Origin: Mesocentrotus franciscanus
Taxonomy: Eukaryota > Echinodermata > Echinoidea > Camarodonta > Strongylocentrotidae
Direction: 5' to 3'
Assembly: GCA_037976565.1 (NCBI GenBank)
Contig: CP137675.1
Span: 24,561,331 to 24,625,330 of the forward strand
DNA: 64,000 bases
Made by a program: the position numbers and the translations under genes. The notes beneath the pieces were generated by a model, which worked only from the letters and a program-made list of their open reading frames with translations, searched no databases and was not told the origin of the DNA. The first letter of the stretch is position 1; every line of letters begins with the position of its first letter. Below are positions 1 to 12,386 of the stretch, piece by piece.

Positions 1-973
1 AAACAAAAATCGAACTCCGGACTCTAATCCCTGATAATTACTCCGGGACACCTTTTACAAGGAGAAATTACCAAGGGCAACTACAATTTTTTAATGGAAT
101 TAAATGGATTTGTTTAGGCCTGAAGCCATGCACGATTACTGACATCTTGCATATTAGAAATATTTTCCCAGTCTTGAATTTGAAGGTTCGTCGAATGATT
201 TAGAAATAAACCAAATAAAATACAAAACAAAACGGAACAGAAAAGCAATAGAAGACATCACAAAATTGACAATAGCCCACCACAAGTAAAACGGGATAAG
301 ATGACATATAATCATATAGACTAAAACATTAATAAGGATGAAATTAATCCTGAATTACTTACTGGAGCCAAGGTATGGTAATTATCTTGAATGTGATCAG
401 TTATATATTTTTAGCTCAGCATTTTTGTGTAAATTATTATCGAGGCTTTGGCTTAGACTCTTAAAATTCTAGAGTCTGGCTCAAAACCAGTTATCGTTTG
501 CTGCGGAAGTTTGGGTCTATCTATAGAATACTCTACTCTATAGAATTACAAGAGTAAATTAGATAAAATTAAGGAGATAAACGTATTATCATATACGTCC
601 CTTGCTAATCTCATTTAATCAAAAACATAGGCTTGGAATTATGGTATTACTACTATATCTTAATTAAGTGATTCCATGGACTATCTCCACATAATTGAGT
701 CACAGGATAGTATCACTATAAATCAGTCTCCATGTGATAAGGAAGGTCAGTGGGTCCTTACGGCATCACGTGGTTCCTAGTCACCTGGTCCTTCTCAAAA
801 GGCTTGGTGCCTCGTCTGAAAATGCGGAAACATCAGGACACCCGAAGGCGCCCTGAATATTCCACAAGAGGTGATCCGACATTTTCTTTGGCGACAATTT
901 ACATGATTTAATCGATCTCTTTCGTCAAAGGTGTAGGGTTGAGATCTGGCTGGTATTTGGGTTTTAGACTAGG
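1..973. other. non-coding, no gene seen
   Basis: AT-rich sequence with stop codons in all frames. No exon-like open stretch, repeat or RNA gene could be supported here. Confidence 0.5.
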
Positions 974-1567
974 TTAAAGGTACTATGTCCCATTTGCAGG
1001 CCAAAGCAATGAAAAGGTTAAATTCCAACGGCATTTGAAAGATAATGCTAATTTAGAACTTCCTCAAAAGAAAAGGGTTTGAAAATGTCTTTTGTGGAAA
1101 AATAACGACCGTTAGTTGTCAAATCGAATTTAGCGAGCGCACTCGTTTAATTAAATAGTCTGATTTTCAGACCCTTGTATCGAATGGTCGTACGTTTTGT
1201 GCTGCGCAAATAACAATAATAATAATAAAAACGGTACTTATAAATCACTTTCCACCGAAGTCTCTAAGCGCTAGATTCAATCAGTTTAATTTTGGCCATT
1301 ACAATAAGTGGGTTATTGATGTAGACAAATGCTCAAGTACCCTTTACAGCTCATTTTATGTATTTTATTACCAAAGAAAAGTCAGTCAGTCACTCAATAG
1401 TGTCTGAAGTTAAGTCTAGAAAGTAAACGGGTTTCCTTGCATAATTTGAATACTAGGACACTGCTAACGTTTAAATTTCACAGATAGGACATACGTGACA
1501 TATTCATAATTCCTGCAAAGTTCTACAGAATTTGATGTAGACTGCAAAAGGGATACACTACCTTTAA
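974..1567. mobile_element. TTAA-flanked MITE, family A, copy 1
   Basis: The ends form a terminal inverted repeat of about 26 bp. The left end reads TTAAAGGTACTATGTCCC and continues to TTTGCAG; the right end, reverse-complemented, reads TTAAAGGTAGTGTATCCC and continues to TTTTGCAG. TTAA is at both borders (974-977 and 1564-1567), the target duplication typical of piggyBac-type elements. Most of the interior matches the copy at 34261-34795, so the borders are supported by two copies. Relative to that copy, bases 1211-1273 are an extra segment resembling a SINE 3' tail. There is no long ORF, so the element is non-autonomous. The superfamily is inferred from TTAA only. Confidence 0.8.
1211..1273 (-). 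repeat. SINE 3'-tail fragment nested in the MITE
   Basis: This 63-bp segment is absent from the sister MITE, where the flanking words GCTGCGCAAA and GATTCAATCAG are directly joined. It has an AATAATAATAATAA run, then CTTATAAATCACTTT, ACCGAAG and TCTAAGCGCT. The same order of words occurs at the 3' end of the SINE at 32263-32624, where they read CTTATATAGCGCTTT, ACCGAAGGC and CAAAGCGCT. It is read as a severely 5'-truncated insertion. Confidence 0.6.
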
Positions 1568-2316
1568 GAGCTTGTTATAGTGTTCCGTCCAGGATTGAAG
1601 TTATGAAGTCGGTTAGGTATTGCTATTGAGGGCGTAGCAATTGTTGCAAGAGCATTTGTCGTACAAACAGGAATGCCCCCAAAGCGGAGTATCCAGCATG
1701 GGCTGGCGCCAGCGTACGCCCCTCCCCGTATCCGTAGGCCCAGAAGAGAGAAAAAAAGAATGGATAACTTGCAGTGGGCCTAATATTAACGGGAATATCT
1801 CAATACAACCGCCTTTTCTAGAATCTTTCCACTCCTTCCCTAGTTTATCACTTTTGTGTTATCCCACTGCTTCCCTCCTCTTATATCTTATTTTTGTGTA
1901 TCGAATTCGTTATCTATTGACAGGATCCGTATAAAGGTCCTGGTCAATTTCTTGAGATTTTGTTGTTCACCAGCCTAACCTCGTCATGTTCCATCTAATA
2001 GACAGTTTGTGACATTTATAACAGTCCCATGCCAGTAATAGCTCTAACCTTTTGAAATATAAAAGGTTTCGGGCCATATTGAATTTAGACCACATTAAGC
2101 TTGTGAGTATAAATAGACTTCGTTATTCTTAGTTCGGCGTTTTGAAATGCTATGACAACGCATATTTAATGAGAGCTAAGATTAATGAAGAATAAGAAAC
2201 AAGACGTGTTACTCATGATGGTGTAATTTAACTTATCATATTTACCCTATTGGATTTGGACTTGTTAGGGGTGTTGGATATGTGTCTTCAACATGATTTT
2301 CCTTAAATATCGCCCC
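1568..2316. other. non-coding, no gene seen
   Basis: Open stretches here are short, without domain-like composition, splice sites or start context. Nothing further can be supported. Confidence 0.45.
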
Positions 2317-2520
2317 CCCCTCCCCCCTCTCTCTCTCTCTCTCACACACACTCTCTCCCTGGCGCTCTTTTTGTCTATTTTTATCTCTTCTCCCTATCTA
2401 TCTATTTCCTATTTCTGTCTTTATTCACCCCTCTGTTGTTCCTCTTTTTCCCCTTCTTGTTCATCTCTCTCCCTCTCTCTCTATTTCCCCTTTTTTAATC
2501 TATTTCGCTCTCATCTCATT
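2317..2520. repeat. pyrimidine-rich (CT)n tract
   Basis: A C run, then (CT)n, (CA)n and degenerate CT/CCT sequence on the plus strand. Ser/Leu-rich open frames across it are products of the simple sequence and are not called as genes. Confidence 0.8.
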
Positions 2521-4230
2521 GGGCCTCCAACGTCATTCCCTGTTCCCAGCTTAATTTTATCAATTTAATTTCCTTGTTTCTCCAGATTTGTCTAGTTTTG
2601 TCATCAAATACAAACTCCAAGCTTCTTTACAAGTCATTATCAACCATCTTTCTCTCCAATTTTTGTTTTCGTTGTTATATCACCGAATTCCCACGGTCGG
2701 TGGTGTATGACGCAGTATATAAACCGGGGGCGAGGGAATGTTTCTGGGCTGCCGAACGCAGAACTAGCAGTGTTGAGGATCTCATGGCGTCTGGTCCCTT
2801 AAAGGGACTTGGTAACATTGTTCAGATGAGAGAAAATGGTGCTAAGGTAGTGACTTCAATGCTAGATGTACGATTAAAGATAATCTAAAAATTTGAGTGA
2901 AAACAGACCCTTATGAATGATAAAAATTGGGGAAAAATTCCTTAATTCTCCCAACTATATTATTACAATTTAATTACATTTTAGGTGAAATTTAATCGTC
3001 ACAAAGCAATGAATTGGCTCTATATACCATTCCAGACATTTAAGTGTTGACAGATTTTTAAAAGCCTGTCTTATGTCTTTTTTCATGGAAAAACGGTTGT
3101 GAAAATTCAAAAATGGTTGGGAGAATTTACTGTTAGAGGGTGTTGCACAGTGACGCCTTCAAAGAAAACCATAAATATCTTTGTGGTTTGAGAATTTTTT
3201 CAGGATTGTTTGCATGTTAGAGGGTTAGTACAGTAGAAGGAATATAATAAGTAACATTTCATACAAAAATTACGCAGTTTTTTTCATCAACCTTCAGCAA
3301 TGCTCCCGAGTCACTTTAAACATTTGTCCTAATTTTTGTGCAGTTAGAGGGGTTGTTTGGGACACATACTGCTTTTTCATATTGATAACGTTTTTCTTCA
3401 ATCGGTAAACGAGAGGGGCGTTGACTGACTCCGACCTCTGCTGGATAAACCATTGCCACAAAATTAGTAACGTAAGGCTAACATTTTTGTGTGTGTGTGT
3501 CTCTCTCTCTCTCTATTTCTCTCCCCCTCCTCTCTCTCTCTTTCTATATATATAATGTCTCCCTCAATTCTCTATCTTTGCTCCATCGCGTTAGGTGTTG
3601 TAACTGTTATTACTTCTGTTATTATTGGTGTGGGTTCAACTCGACTGAACAGTTTTTCAAAGAAAATAAGGGGCACCGATATTATCAAGAAGGGGAACTT
3701 CCCTGTTCAATATCACAGAGTCGGAGGCAGAAGAAGGATGTCGGCTATTTGTCAGAGGGCATCAAATTTGAATGACGTGTCTTTCGTTAGGATGAAATCT
3801 ATACCTTGAAAGGTCTATGAGAAGGAACCTTTTAATTAGGCCGGGGGTTGCGACCACAAAATCTTGCGAACATCAATGGAAATTTGTAAGCCTTGTTCAA
3901 AAGTTTATTTTAATGGATAGCAAAAGTCAATTTGTTATTGCATGGACCTACGAGAGAGCAGTTGACACAAAAAAGTAAAAGACGATATCCAAATAGTCTG
4001 ACTGGTTTTGGCCTAAGGTTTCAGCATAACATGAAAAACAAATTTTCGGAAAAATGGTCATTATGATACTCCTATTTGAGAGTTTTGCAATTCATATAAG
4101 GGGTGAAAGGGGCACTGGCAATTGGTTCAATTCAACCTTCGGCTTAAGATTTGAACTGAATCGACATGATCGTGCAATGATATTTTTCTGTATCTATTCT
4201 TAACTTTTTGTAATATTTTCTATCAAAAGA
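2521..4230. other. non-coding; (GT)n/(CT)n tract near 3490-3560
   Basis: Contains a (GT)n-(CT)n-(TA)n compound microsatellite at about 3490-3555. A short phrase GTTAGAGGG recurs near 3134, 3217 and 3343. No convincing exon was found. Confidence 0.5.
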
Positions 4231-4266
4231 CAGAGCAACAGCAACAACAACAACAACAACAACAAA
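4231..4266. repeat. (CAA)n microsatellite
   Basis: About ten CAA-type triplets, preceded by CAGAGCAACAG. A complementary-type (TTG)n tract lies 0.5 kb downstream. Confidence 0.85.
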
Positions 4267-4714
4267 ACCTACAGTTCTTGTTGGGTTAAAATGATCGGGG
4301 TGGACATGTAACGATCGTTTAACCTCTGTTGTCCCTAATAACCTAGAAACAAAGAGTAATGAGTGCTACCTACATGACAAGATTTATCAAAGTGGCCTTG
4401 ATGTATCACTCACGCGCTATGTCTTGAAAAAATAATGTTCTTACAAATCACCACGGCGATCATTAGCAAATATCTAAACTAGCATGATTATTTCTTCTTT
4501 TTTTTTCATTCGCAATTTAAAGGTCATTCCTTGATGCGGATTTGATAATAGCTTCATTTGCAATTAGTTTAATCTATAAAATTAATTGATGATGATCAGT
4601 AGAATATTGATTGATATTTTTTCTTCCTCTCTTTATTAATTTCGATATAACAAGAGTTGTAATAGAAAAAGAGATGAGGAAGAATATACTTTCATTGTCG
4701 TCGTCTTCACCGTT

Positions 4715-4765
4715 GCTGTAGTCGTTGTTGTTGTTGTTATTGTTATTGCTGTTGTTGTTGTTTTG
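4715..4765. repeat. (GTT)n microsatellite
   Basis: Interrupted GTT triplets on the plus strand. The Thr-rich minus-strand open frame across it is an artefact of the triplet repeat. Confidence 0.8.
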
Positions 4766-4869
4766 GTTCTTTTTGTCTTAAATACAAACACTGCCATCTT
4801 ATTAACATGGTTAACCTTCAAATCAAGGTTGAACTAAGTTGGAACAAAACAATTAGATGAAAATATTTT

Positions 4870-5075
4870 GCGCGTTTTACATGAGGGGAAAATCCAGCCT
4901 TAATAACAAACTAATCTAACAGAAGGCAGAAAATCAGAGGAGCAGACTGGTGAAAGTTCAAACGAAAATTAAGAAAGTTATGAAAGTTTGAAAGTTGTAA
5001 TCACTATACTAATGGGAATTTCAAATTGGCTGAATCAATAGTGTCACTGTCACGTAGTGTCGGACTATTTCCCTA
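4870..5075. mobile_element. degenerate fragment related to TTAA MITE family B
   Basis: Shares a series of words with the intact element at 14309-14890, in the same order: AGGGGAAAATCCAGCC, TAATAACAAA, AGAGGAGCAGACTGG, AAGAAAGTTATGAAAG and CAAATTGGC. No right-hand terminus or clear TTAA border was found, so it is a diverged and probably truncated relative. Confidence 0.45.
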
Positions 5076-7540
5076 TTAGTTCCAAACACACAAAATTATT
5101 TTTTTCTTCTTCAAAATGTATGACCTAGGTGTCTTTATTTTTAGAGAACGTATAATAACATGCTATGCACAATATATTTTGAGTAGTGCTCCAAGGGAGA
5201 ACAACATAAATAAATGTTATTTGTTGTAAAAGACAAACGGGAGTGTTGTCCACTGACCAAATTGCCAACTTGGGATTCACATAGATTTAGGGACCTCATA
5301 TTCCAAACACTTATACATTTCTTATTATTGGTATTATAAATCTAATTGTTATTATTATTATCATTATTTAAGTGGTTTGTGGAGGTGATAAACACCGTTG
5401 TTTTTTTAGTAGACACTTTCCAAGAGGTATTACTCGAAAAGTTGGTGTTCATTTTCAAAAAGAAGATTTGCATACGTACCGCCACATGCCCAATCAGTGT
5501 ATGTCTTTTGTTTGCGTAATCAGCTTTTTCTGCGGGGGTGGGGAAAAGTGCCGACAAATACTAGAATATGAATACTATAAATACAAACTTAAAGGGACAG
5601 AATTTTAATATCATTATCTAGGAAGATGCAACTCAAGATTGAACTATTGGTCATTTTGTAGGTAGACTGGAGATTTAATCACTAAAACTAGATGTTAGTG
5701 CAAATGTGTATGCCGATAAAGATAAGATATTAAGGGTGCCACCCCTGTCCCAGCCTACTCTCCCCCTCCTTTGGCTGCGCTATGGATATCCCTAGATACA
5801 CCTTGTACTGCAATGTCATGTCTAGTTAATGTCCCGAAGGAACAGCATGTGTTGAGACAGCATCCTGTTCATGATAACTATTCTTGCATATCCTCCTTCA
5901 AAATAAGATCATTGATTCGGCGTCAGCACTGATGACGCAATACACCTAGTTTAGAAAAGCCTGTGGTCCGTTTTAATAAATGACATTACAAATCCTTAAT
6001 GACGTTTCCAGTCCACGAAAAACTAGGAATAAAACAGATTTACGTAGTGTCACTCCAACCAGTAATTATGTTTGTAAACAAATACCTGCTTATTCAGTTG
6101 GTAGTATATTTTAACGTCACTATGTACTATAAATGATTCAATCTGAAACCCCGTACTCTTACTCTTGTCACTATACTGAATTTAAATTTGCATGCATCCG
6201 GTGGAAAATCAATTTAGAGTTTCTAAAATTGGGTATTACTAAGCTTTTGTTCGGACAAAATGTTTTATCAATGATTCATGTTTGTTAAATACTATGTATC
6301 GCCATGAAATTTACTCTATTCGTCATAATCTATGTTGCTTTAAAGTCTGTGTTGACATCGTATAGTCAAAGTGTTTAATGTTAGTGTTTAAATCTTTTTC
6401 TCGAATTCATAAACAGGAATATTACTAAGGATTGATTTGATAAAGAAAAAATGAAAAGAGGAGAAAGAAGAGATAAAAGACACACTGAGAAAGCCAAATG
6501 GGTGGGAAGGATGGAGACGAGGGGGAGGGGAGGTGGTATGTGTTGGAGGGGGTAAAGGAGAGATGAAGGGAAGGTGCGAGGTGTTCATTATTGGCATAAT
6601 TGGGCTTTCTTTATTTTTTCTGGACTCTAATATTATGTTTTCCGGTTTCATCGGATTGTGCTATCAATTCGGTTGATTTTTTTCATATGTAATATCACTT
6701 CTATTTTCACAGAATAAATCTTTCATCGCCCGCCCCACAACCCTGACCTTTCTCCAGAGCCGCCCCATCCCTTTGATAGTTTTACTAAAAGCAACATCAA
6801 TATATTCGGAGCGCAAGTTGTCCATGTGGTTTATGATAGATGGCGCCATTTGAAAGAACCCGAACCACAGTCATTGATTAGGAGTGTTTGGCCAACCAAG
6901 TTCGAGTTGGGCACAATATGGCGAATACTGCTGTGTTGGGCCATCACAAAACAAAAGAAAAGACGCCATGTCGTGACCAACTGAAACCAATTTGGCCAAA
7001 CTCTGTGTATAGATGGCTCTGTAGAGATCTAGTCTCAAGGAGCTTAAAATCTAATTGCAACATACATGTACATGTATAAAAAAAAAAAATGTGTATGTTA
7101 AGTTTACAGGATTTTGAACACTTGAAATAATAACTTAAAATAAACCGAGTTATACATACACCTGACAAAATATTTATTCAAATCAAAAGAAACTGGTAAA
7201 TATTAATAATCACTGTTGCTTAAAAAAAAAAGAGTTTTCAAAAGAAAAGTCGGGAGACGACAGTAAATTCATTTTACATGTATTATGTATATCATTGATT
7301 TATATTACCCAATTCAAAACATTTTTTAAGTATCAACATGTCACACTTGTTCTCATTACATGACTTGTTCGGAGATTTCTTCTTCTTCTTTTTTTCTTCA
7401 CATTTTACACGAACTCGAAATGATCGCATTATTGCAGTGTTGCAGTTAATATGCGGGAAAATATTTTTGGTTATAGCGCCATCAAATTTCAAGCCCATTC
7501 CAAGTCCATGTCAGTGTTTCCCCATTAACACTCTACACCT
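5076..7540. other. non-coding, no gene seen
   Basis: AT-rich spacer with a few homopolymer runs. Open frames at 6388-6849 and 6888-7168 have no recognisable domain, signal peptide or splice structure. Confidence 0.45.
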
Positions 7541-7882
7541 ATTTCTCTCTCGCTCACTCACCCCCCCCCTATCTCTCTCTCTCTACCTCTCTCCGTCTCC
7601 CTTTCTATCTATTTATATTTCTTTTTTCTCTACAGCCCCCCTCCACTCTCTCTCTTTCTCTCTCTCTCTCTCTCCCTTTGTCTTTGTTTGTGTATTTATC
7701 ACCAGACTTTCTGCTTTACTACCTCCCCACCTCCGTCTCTCCCTCAAGTCTCTTTCACTCTCCCCCTCTCTCTCTCTCTCTCTCTCTTTCTCCCATCATC
7801 GTACTTTCACACTACTTTTCCCTACTCCGACATTTTCTTTCCTATTGTATCCCTTCACCTTTTTTTACCTCTCTTCCTCTGA
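7541..7882. repeat. long pyrimidine-rich tract
   Basis: Plus-strand CT, CCT and C runs over about 340 bp. All three plus frames stay open and predict Ser/Leu/Pro-rich peptides, as expected of simple sequence. Confidence 0.8.
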
Positions 7883-8074
7883 GAGAACCAGGATGAAGCG
7901 TACGGATGTGTAAAAGTCACCCCATTAAGACAGGGATGTCCTACGCATAATTATTGTATGGCAGTTATTCATCCTATCAGTATCAAGTCTTATATCCTCT
8001 TCTAAATTGTTTGTTGTGGTAGGGTATTTCCTGTCCTATATGAATTAGTTAACCATCTCTCTTTTTATCTTTTT

Positions 8075-8465
8075 GTCCCCCCCCTCTCTCTCTCTCTCTC
8101 TCTCTTAATCTCCCCATGTCTCGTGTCTCAATGTATACCTATATTTTCTATATTTATATCTACCTGTCTCTCATCTCTCTCTCTCCCTTTCTGTCTCCCT
8201 CTCTCTATCTATATATGTAATTGTGTCTATTTTCACTATTCGCCTCTATTTACCTCTCTCATTCTATATCTTCACTATTCACCTCTCTTTACCTCTCTCA
8301 TTCTCTTTCTCCATGATCTCTGTCTATGTATCTTTCTATTTTTCTCTACATGAATACCTTTCTATCTCCCTATCTCTACTTGTATCCATCTCTCAATATA
8401 CATGTTCCCGCAGTTATATATCTTTTTGTTTCTGTCTGTCTTTCTCTCTCCCCTCTTCCTCGCTT
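8075..8465. repeat. second long pyrimidine-rich tract
   Basis: (CT)n with interspersed TAT and TTCAC motifs. ATTCACCTCTCTTTACCTCT-like phrases occur twice (about 8238 and 8276), giving a local two-copy repeat of about 38 bp. Confidence 0.75.
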
Positions 8466-11400
8466 CTCGTATATTTACTGATCATTTTACTGATCATTCT
8501 TGATGTATGTTACTTCATACGCCGATACAAGACCTCATTAATTTCTGTCAGTGGAAAATATGTTTTATTTGGATAGAAATAAGCAGAAGATACAAATCAA
8601 TATTTACAATTAATATCATCATTATTAAAAGACGATAGCTAGAAATGTACATACATAGAATTGCGATTGTAAGGATATTCCAGGAACTATACTCAAGTAA
8701 ACCGTTATTGGTTTCAATTTCACGAACAGCGACATATCATCGGATAAGCTTCTGTCTGTTAATTGTAAGTAGTCCTTTAAATAATGCAGCACGTTGCGTG
8801 TTATAAGCCGTCAATGTTGAGTTTTCCTTCACATCAAAATGTGGAGGTTTTCCACGGTTTTCATCTGCACATCTCATGTTTGTCACAGTAGTAAATGGAC
8901 CCTTGGTTAATTGCTACGTACAGTACAGGCTATTCTTATTCATCCCAAACTTTGAATAGAAAGATAACGATAATAAATTGCAGTGAAAGGGGATGAATAA
9001 GAATGTACCATGTCGATGGATTATTTCTGAAAAGGGAAGAACTTTCTTCTTATAACGTATATTCAGAAATTTCACTCACAACAGCGGAACCGACAAGCTC
9101 GATGGACCTCTCGGCGTAATTATAGTTAGGTATTGAGTGAAAGGTAGGTTTAAGGTTTTATGATTTTTTTTTTGTCAGCTTCTCCTTCATCCATTCATTG
9201 ATAAGTTCACAACAATAAAGGATGTCAACGATATGAAAACAGAGCATAACTAAATGTCAGTGTTTTTAACACATTCAGATTAAGCTTTCGTTACTAACCA
9301 CCAAGAAAATAATCTCACATTATTCACAGTAAAAAAACAAAAGTGACAGTTGTGTCTAAGGGATTAAAGTTACTAATACGATTCCCGTCATGTATTTAAC
9401 AGCGTAAGCTTTGTTTTAACCTTGTAAAGTAGCCAGCCATGAGACGAGGACTTATAATTACCCTTGGTGAAGTTAACGATAATATCTACCATTTCAAGCA
9501 AAATATTGCAAAGTCATGTTGTTTATATCGAAATGCAGATTGATTTGCAGCCACATTTTTGCAAACATTTGTTGATCAGATCTAGAAATATTATTTCTGA
9601 GCGGATGTTTTTTTCAACGTAAGTGTAATTCTGTGTAGCCCTCGGTGTCTGAATGTAACACAGCCATGAACCGTTTATCATTCTCGTGAGTGACTAACTG
9701 ACTTTCCTTGGGCAGTTGGCCTACTGTGGAAATAGTTGTCTGTCTGTGGAGGAATGCTTTAAATGTTTACTGTTACTTTTTTTTACATCGTTTGTGTCTT
9801 AAGATCATGTCATGTAAAAGCAATGATTTCGCTGTATGCATGTACTTACGTCTTCGTTTACACAATGTAAAAAAAACGTAACAATTAGCAATTTGGTATC
9901 CAAGCACTACTATAAATTGAACAATTTGCAGAATATAAAAATGTACCACTCATGATGAACCAGCAAAGCTCCCTAGTTGAAAAATACATGCCCAATAACT
10001 GAAACCGAGACACACTAACTGATTATGCCCCAACATGCGTGTACACTATAAACCACATGATTGTGAAACTGTAAGGGTGTATGCTATTCATTGACGTATA
10101 GTGTGACGAATTACGTCTTAGATCATGCTAAAGGTGGGGTAATTAGTTAAAGGTTGGTGAAGGTATCAATGTTTTAACAGGCATATAGGAAGTAAACTGT
10201 TACGCAGTTCATCTTCCTCGATAAAAATGGTAGCAACACTTGTACTAGTTAATCAATCCATTTTTGGAACTTGAATACTTCATTAAATAAAGGGTTCATA
10301 AGTTGACTTACTGGTAAATGCTGAGCGTACAAGTGTCATAAAATCCACAAGCTGTGCTTTGTAAAAATGGTATTAAACGTTAACATAATAACAGGAATCA
10401 GGAAGTTCGTAGATATGCCTGATGTGCATCCCATCGGTATCTAGCTGATGTCCTCAAATACACCGGGTCAATCTAAAATAATGATTGTGTAAATAAATGA
10501 TCATGTCACTTTCAACAGTATATTAGTTTATGTCCTATGTAAAGTTAATGGATAAAGACTTATGTTCATAATGCATGTACTCTGACCCGTTTCCATTTTT
10601 ATATCCCCTTCCTGAAATAATGAAAGCAGTATCGAATCGCATTTGAACGAGTCTAGATGAATATATTCCTCGTCAGCTGTAGAGAATTTTATCGATGATT
10701 GTTTTAAAAAAGGGTGCGTTATCAGTAACGTTTTGAGTTGCCATTTCCTAAATATTTCACAGTAGTTCTATTATTCAGCGAAACCAACTGTTCTCATTCA
10801 ATTGATTTAACCTACTTAACTAACTAAGCGACATGCATTGAGTAAACCAACGCCTGATGTGATTATCAGCGGAAGTACATAGGAAATTGGGGACTGAAAC
10901 GTTAAGCTTCACTGTTAAGCTTCACTGTTAAGCTTCACTGTTGCAGGTTTTGTCCAACGAAAAATAAATAATCGATGCTGACATACATCATATCAAGAAG
11001 TCATAATGTACTATTGGAAATCGATTTCTTCTTAATGCCTTTCCATAGTCATTCAGTGATGCTTCTCCTTGTTCATATGCAATACATGCCCGTTACGTAC
11101 AAGGTTTCAGTTTGATTTGTTAAATACGTACGTCAGTGAAGCTAATATAGGTAATTAAAACATATATCACACATTCAAAATCAATGTTTTCGATGTTGGT
11201 GTTATCAACCCGTAGCCTGATAGCAGTTCAGAGCTTTCTAAATGTCTAACTAAATCAGCTTTTTCTCCTCAAGTTGGCAACAATTTTTGTCCCACTCTTT
11301 CATAGTTAAAAATAAATAAATATGAATATGTAATGAAACAGTGTAAATGTAAATTACAAAGATCAACAAGAAATTGCCACTTTGTACACGAACGTGGGGA

Positions 11401-11671
11401 TTATATATTCCACTGTATGTTGCCAATTTACAAATTGCAACGATTATTTTTGATTAAATCGCTCTTATTTATAAACGGCACTATGTACTGCAACTGAAAT
11501 GGACTACATTTTACAGTGATTTTGGCACTTTATTCTCATGTACGATATGAAATTCAGAACATTGGGGATCAAATATAAATACAAAACGAGCCAGTTGCTG
11601 TGAGGAAATGACGCCATTTTTGCAACGGGTAATGGCCTATAGCTGCCGCTAACGTCGACGATTTATTTCTC
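8466..11671. other. long non-coding interval
   Basis: Three kilobases with no open frame above 60 codons, no repeat termini recognised and no RNA gene. The only local structure seen is the short tandem at 10901-10939. Confidence 0.5.
10901..10942. repeat. 13-bp tandem repeat, three copies
   Basis: GTTAAGCTTCACT is repeated three times without mismatch, followed by a partial GTT. It is too short to imply function. Confidence 0.85.
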
Positions 11672-11925
11672 TAATAATAATAATACCGATTTCTAATATA
11701 GCGCTTTACCATTAACTGACCAAAATGGCTTAGTAGTCTTATCACCCTGGTCAGTGAATTCGATTACTATTCTGCACATCAAGGTACGCATTTTCCACTC
11801 CCTGGCGAGCATTACGGGGTCGCCTTTTTACGAGCGCCCGCATGCTAATCCACAATGACGTTCGCATCATGCCAGGTACTTAAAAAACATCTGGGTGGAC
11901 AGCAGCAATGTAGATTCCGAATGAT
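11672..11925 (-). mobile_element. SINE family 1, 5'-truncated copy
   Basis: Shares with the complete copy at 32263-32624, in order: an ATT-repeat tail, ATATAGCGCTTTAC, ACCCTGGTCAGTG, TTTTCCACTCCCTGGCGA, TTTTTACGAGCGC, GCATGCTAATC, TTCGCATCATGCC and ATCTGGGTGGACAG. It stops before the tRNA-like head, the 5' truncation usual for a retroposed SINE. Orientation is minus because the tail lies at the low-coordinate end. Confidence 0.75.
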
Positions 11926-12156
11926 CGAGTACAATATGTGACACATCATTCACAATGATATACATGTATAATAATTTTGTATTGCACACACAGAATATAT
12001 TCTTTTTGATATACAGTTTACGTCATAGATTCATTGAGCATGCAGCGTACAACTTTTCATTAAAACGTTTTTCGAGAAACATTTTTCTTTGATATTCTTT
12101 TACATTTTTTTTCTCATTGTGGTTGTATTAATTGTTCACATATTCCATATCGTGTT

Positions 12157-12162
12157 TTTATT
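12157..12162 (-). terminator. possible polyadenylation signal of the Gly-rich membrane gene
   Basis: AATAAA on the minus strand, about 225 bases after the stop codon of the gene above it. Position and sequence fit, but the hexamer is common in AT-rich DNA and there is no transcript evidence. Confidence 0.35.
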
Positions 12163-12386
12163 GCCTCGTCTGTTCCTGAGAATTTAATAGCAAACATTTC
12201 ATCGTGGAGAGAAAGCAAGAAGAAGTCTAAACAGAAAGACAGAGCCATGACTGTACATAAACAACAATAATTATTTCACGAATGATAATACACGATATAA
12301 ACAATTAACTCGGTCTACATTGCAAAAATATATATTTGTCGTCAATTCAGCTATTTCAATTTACTGTCTTTGAACTTTAGCGTTGG

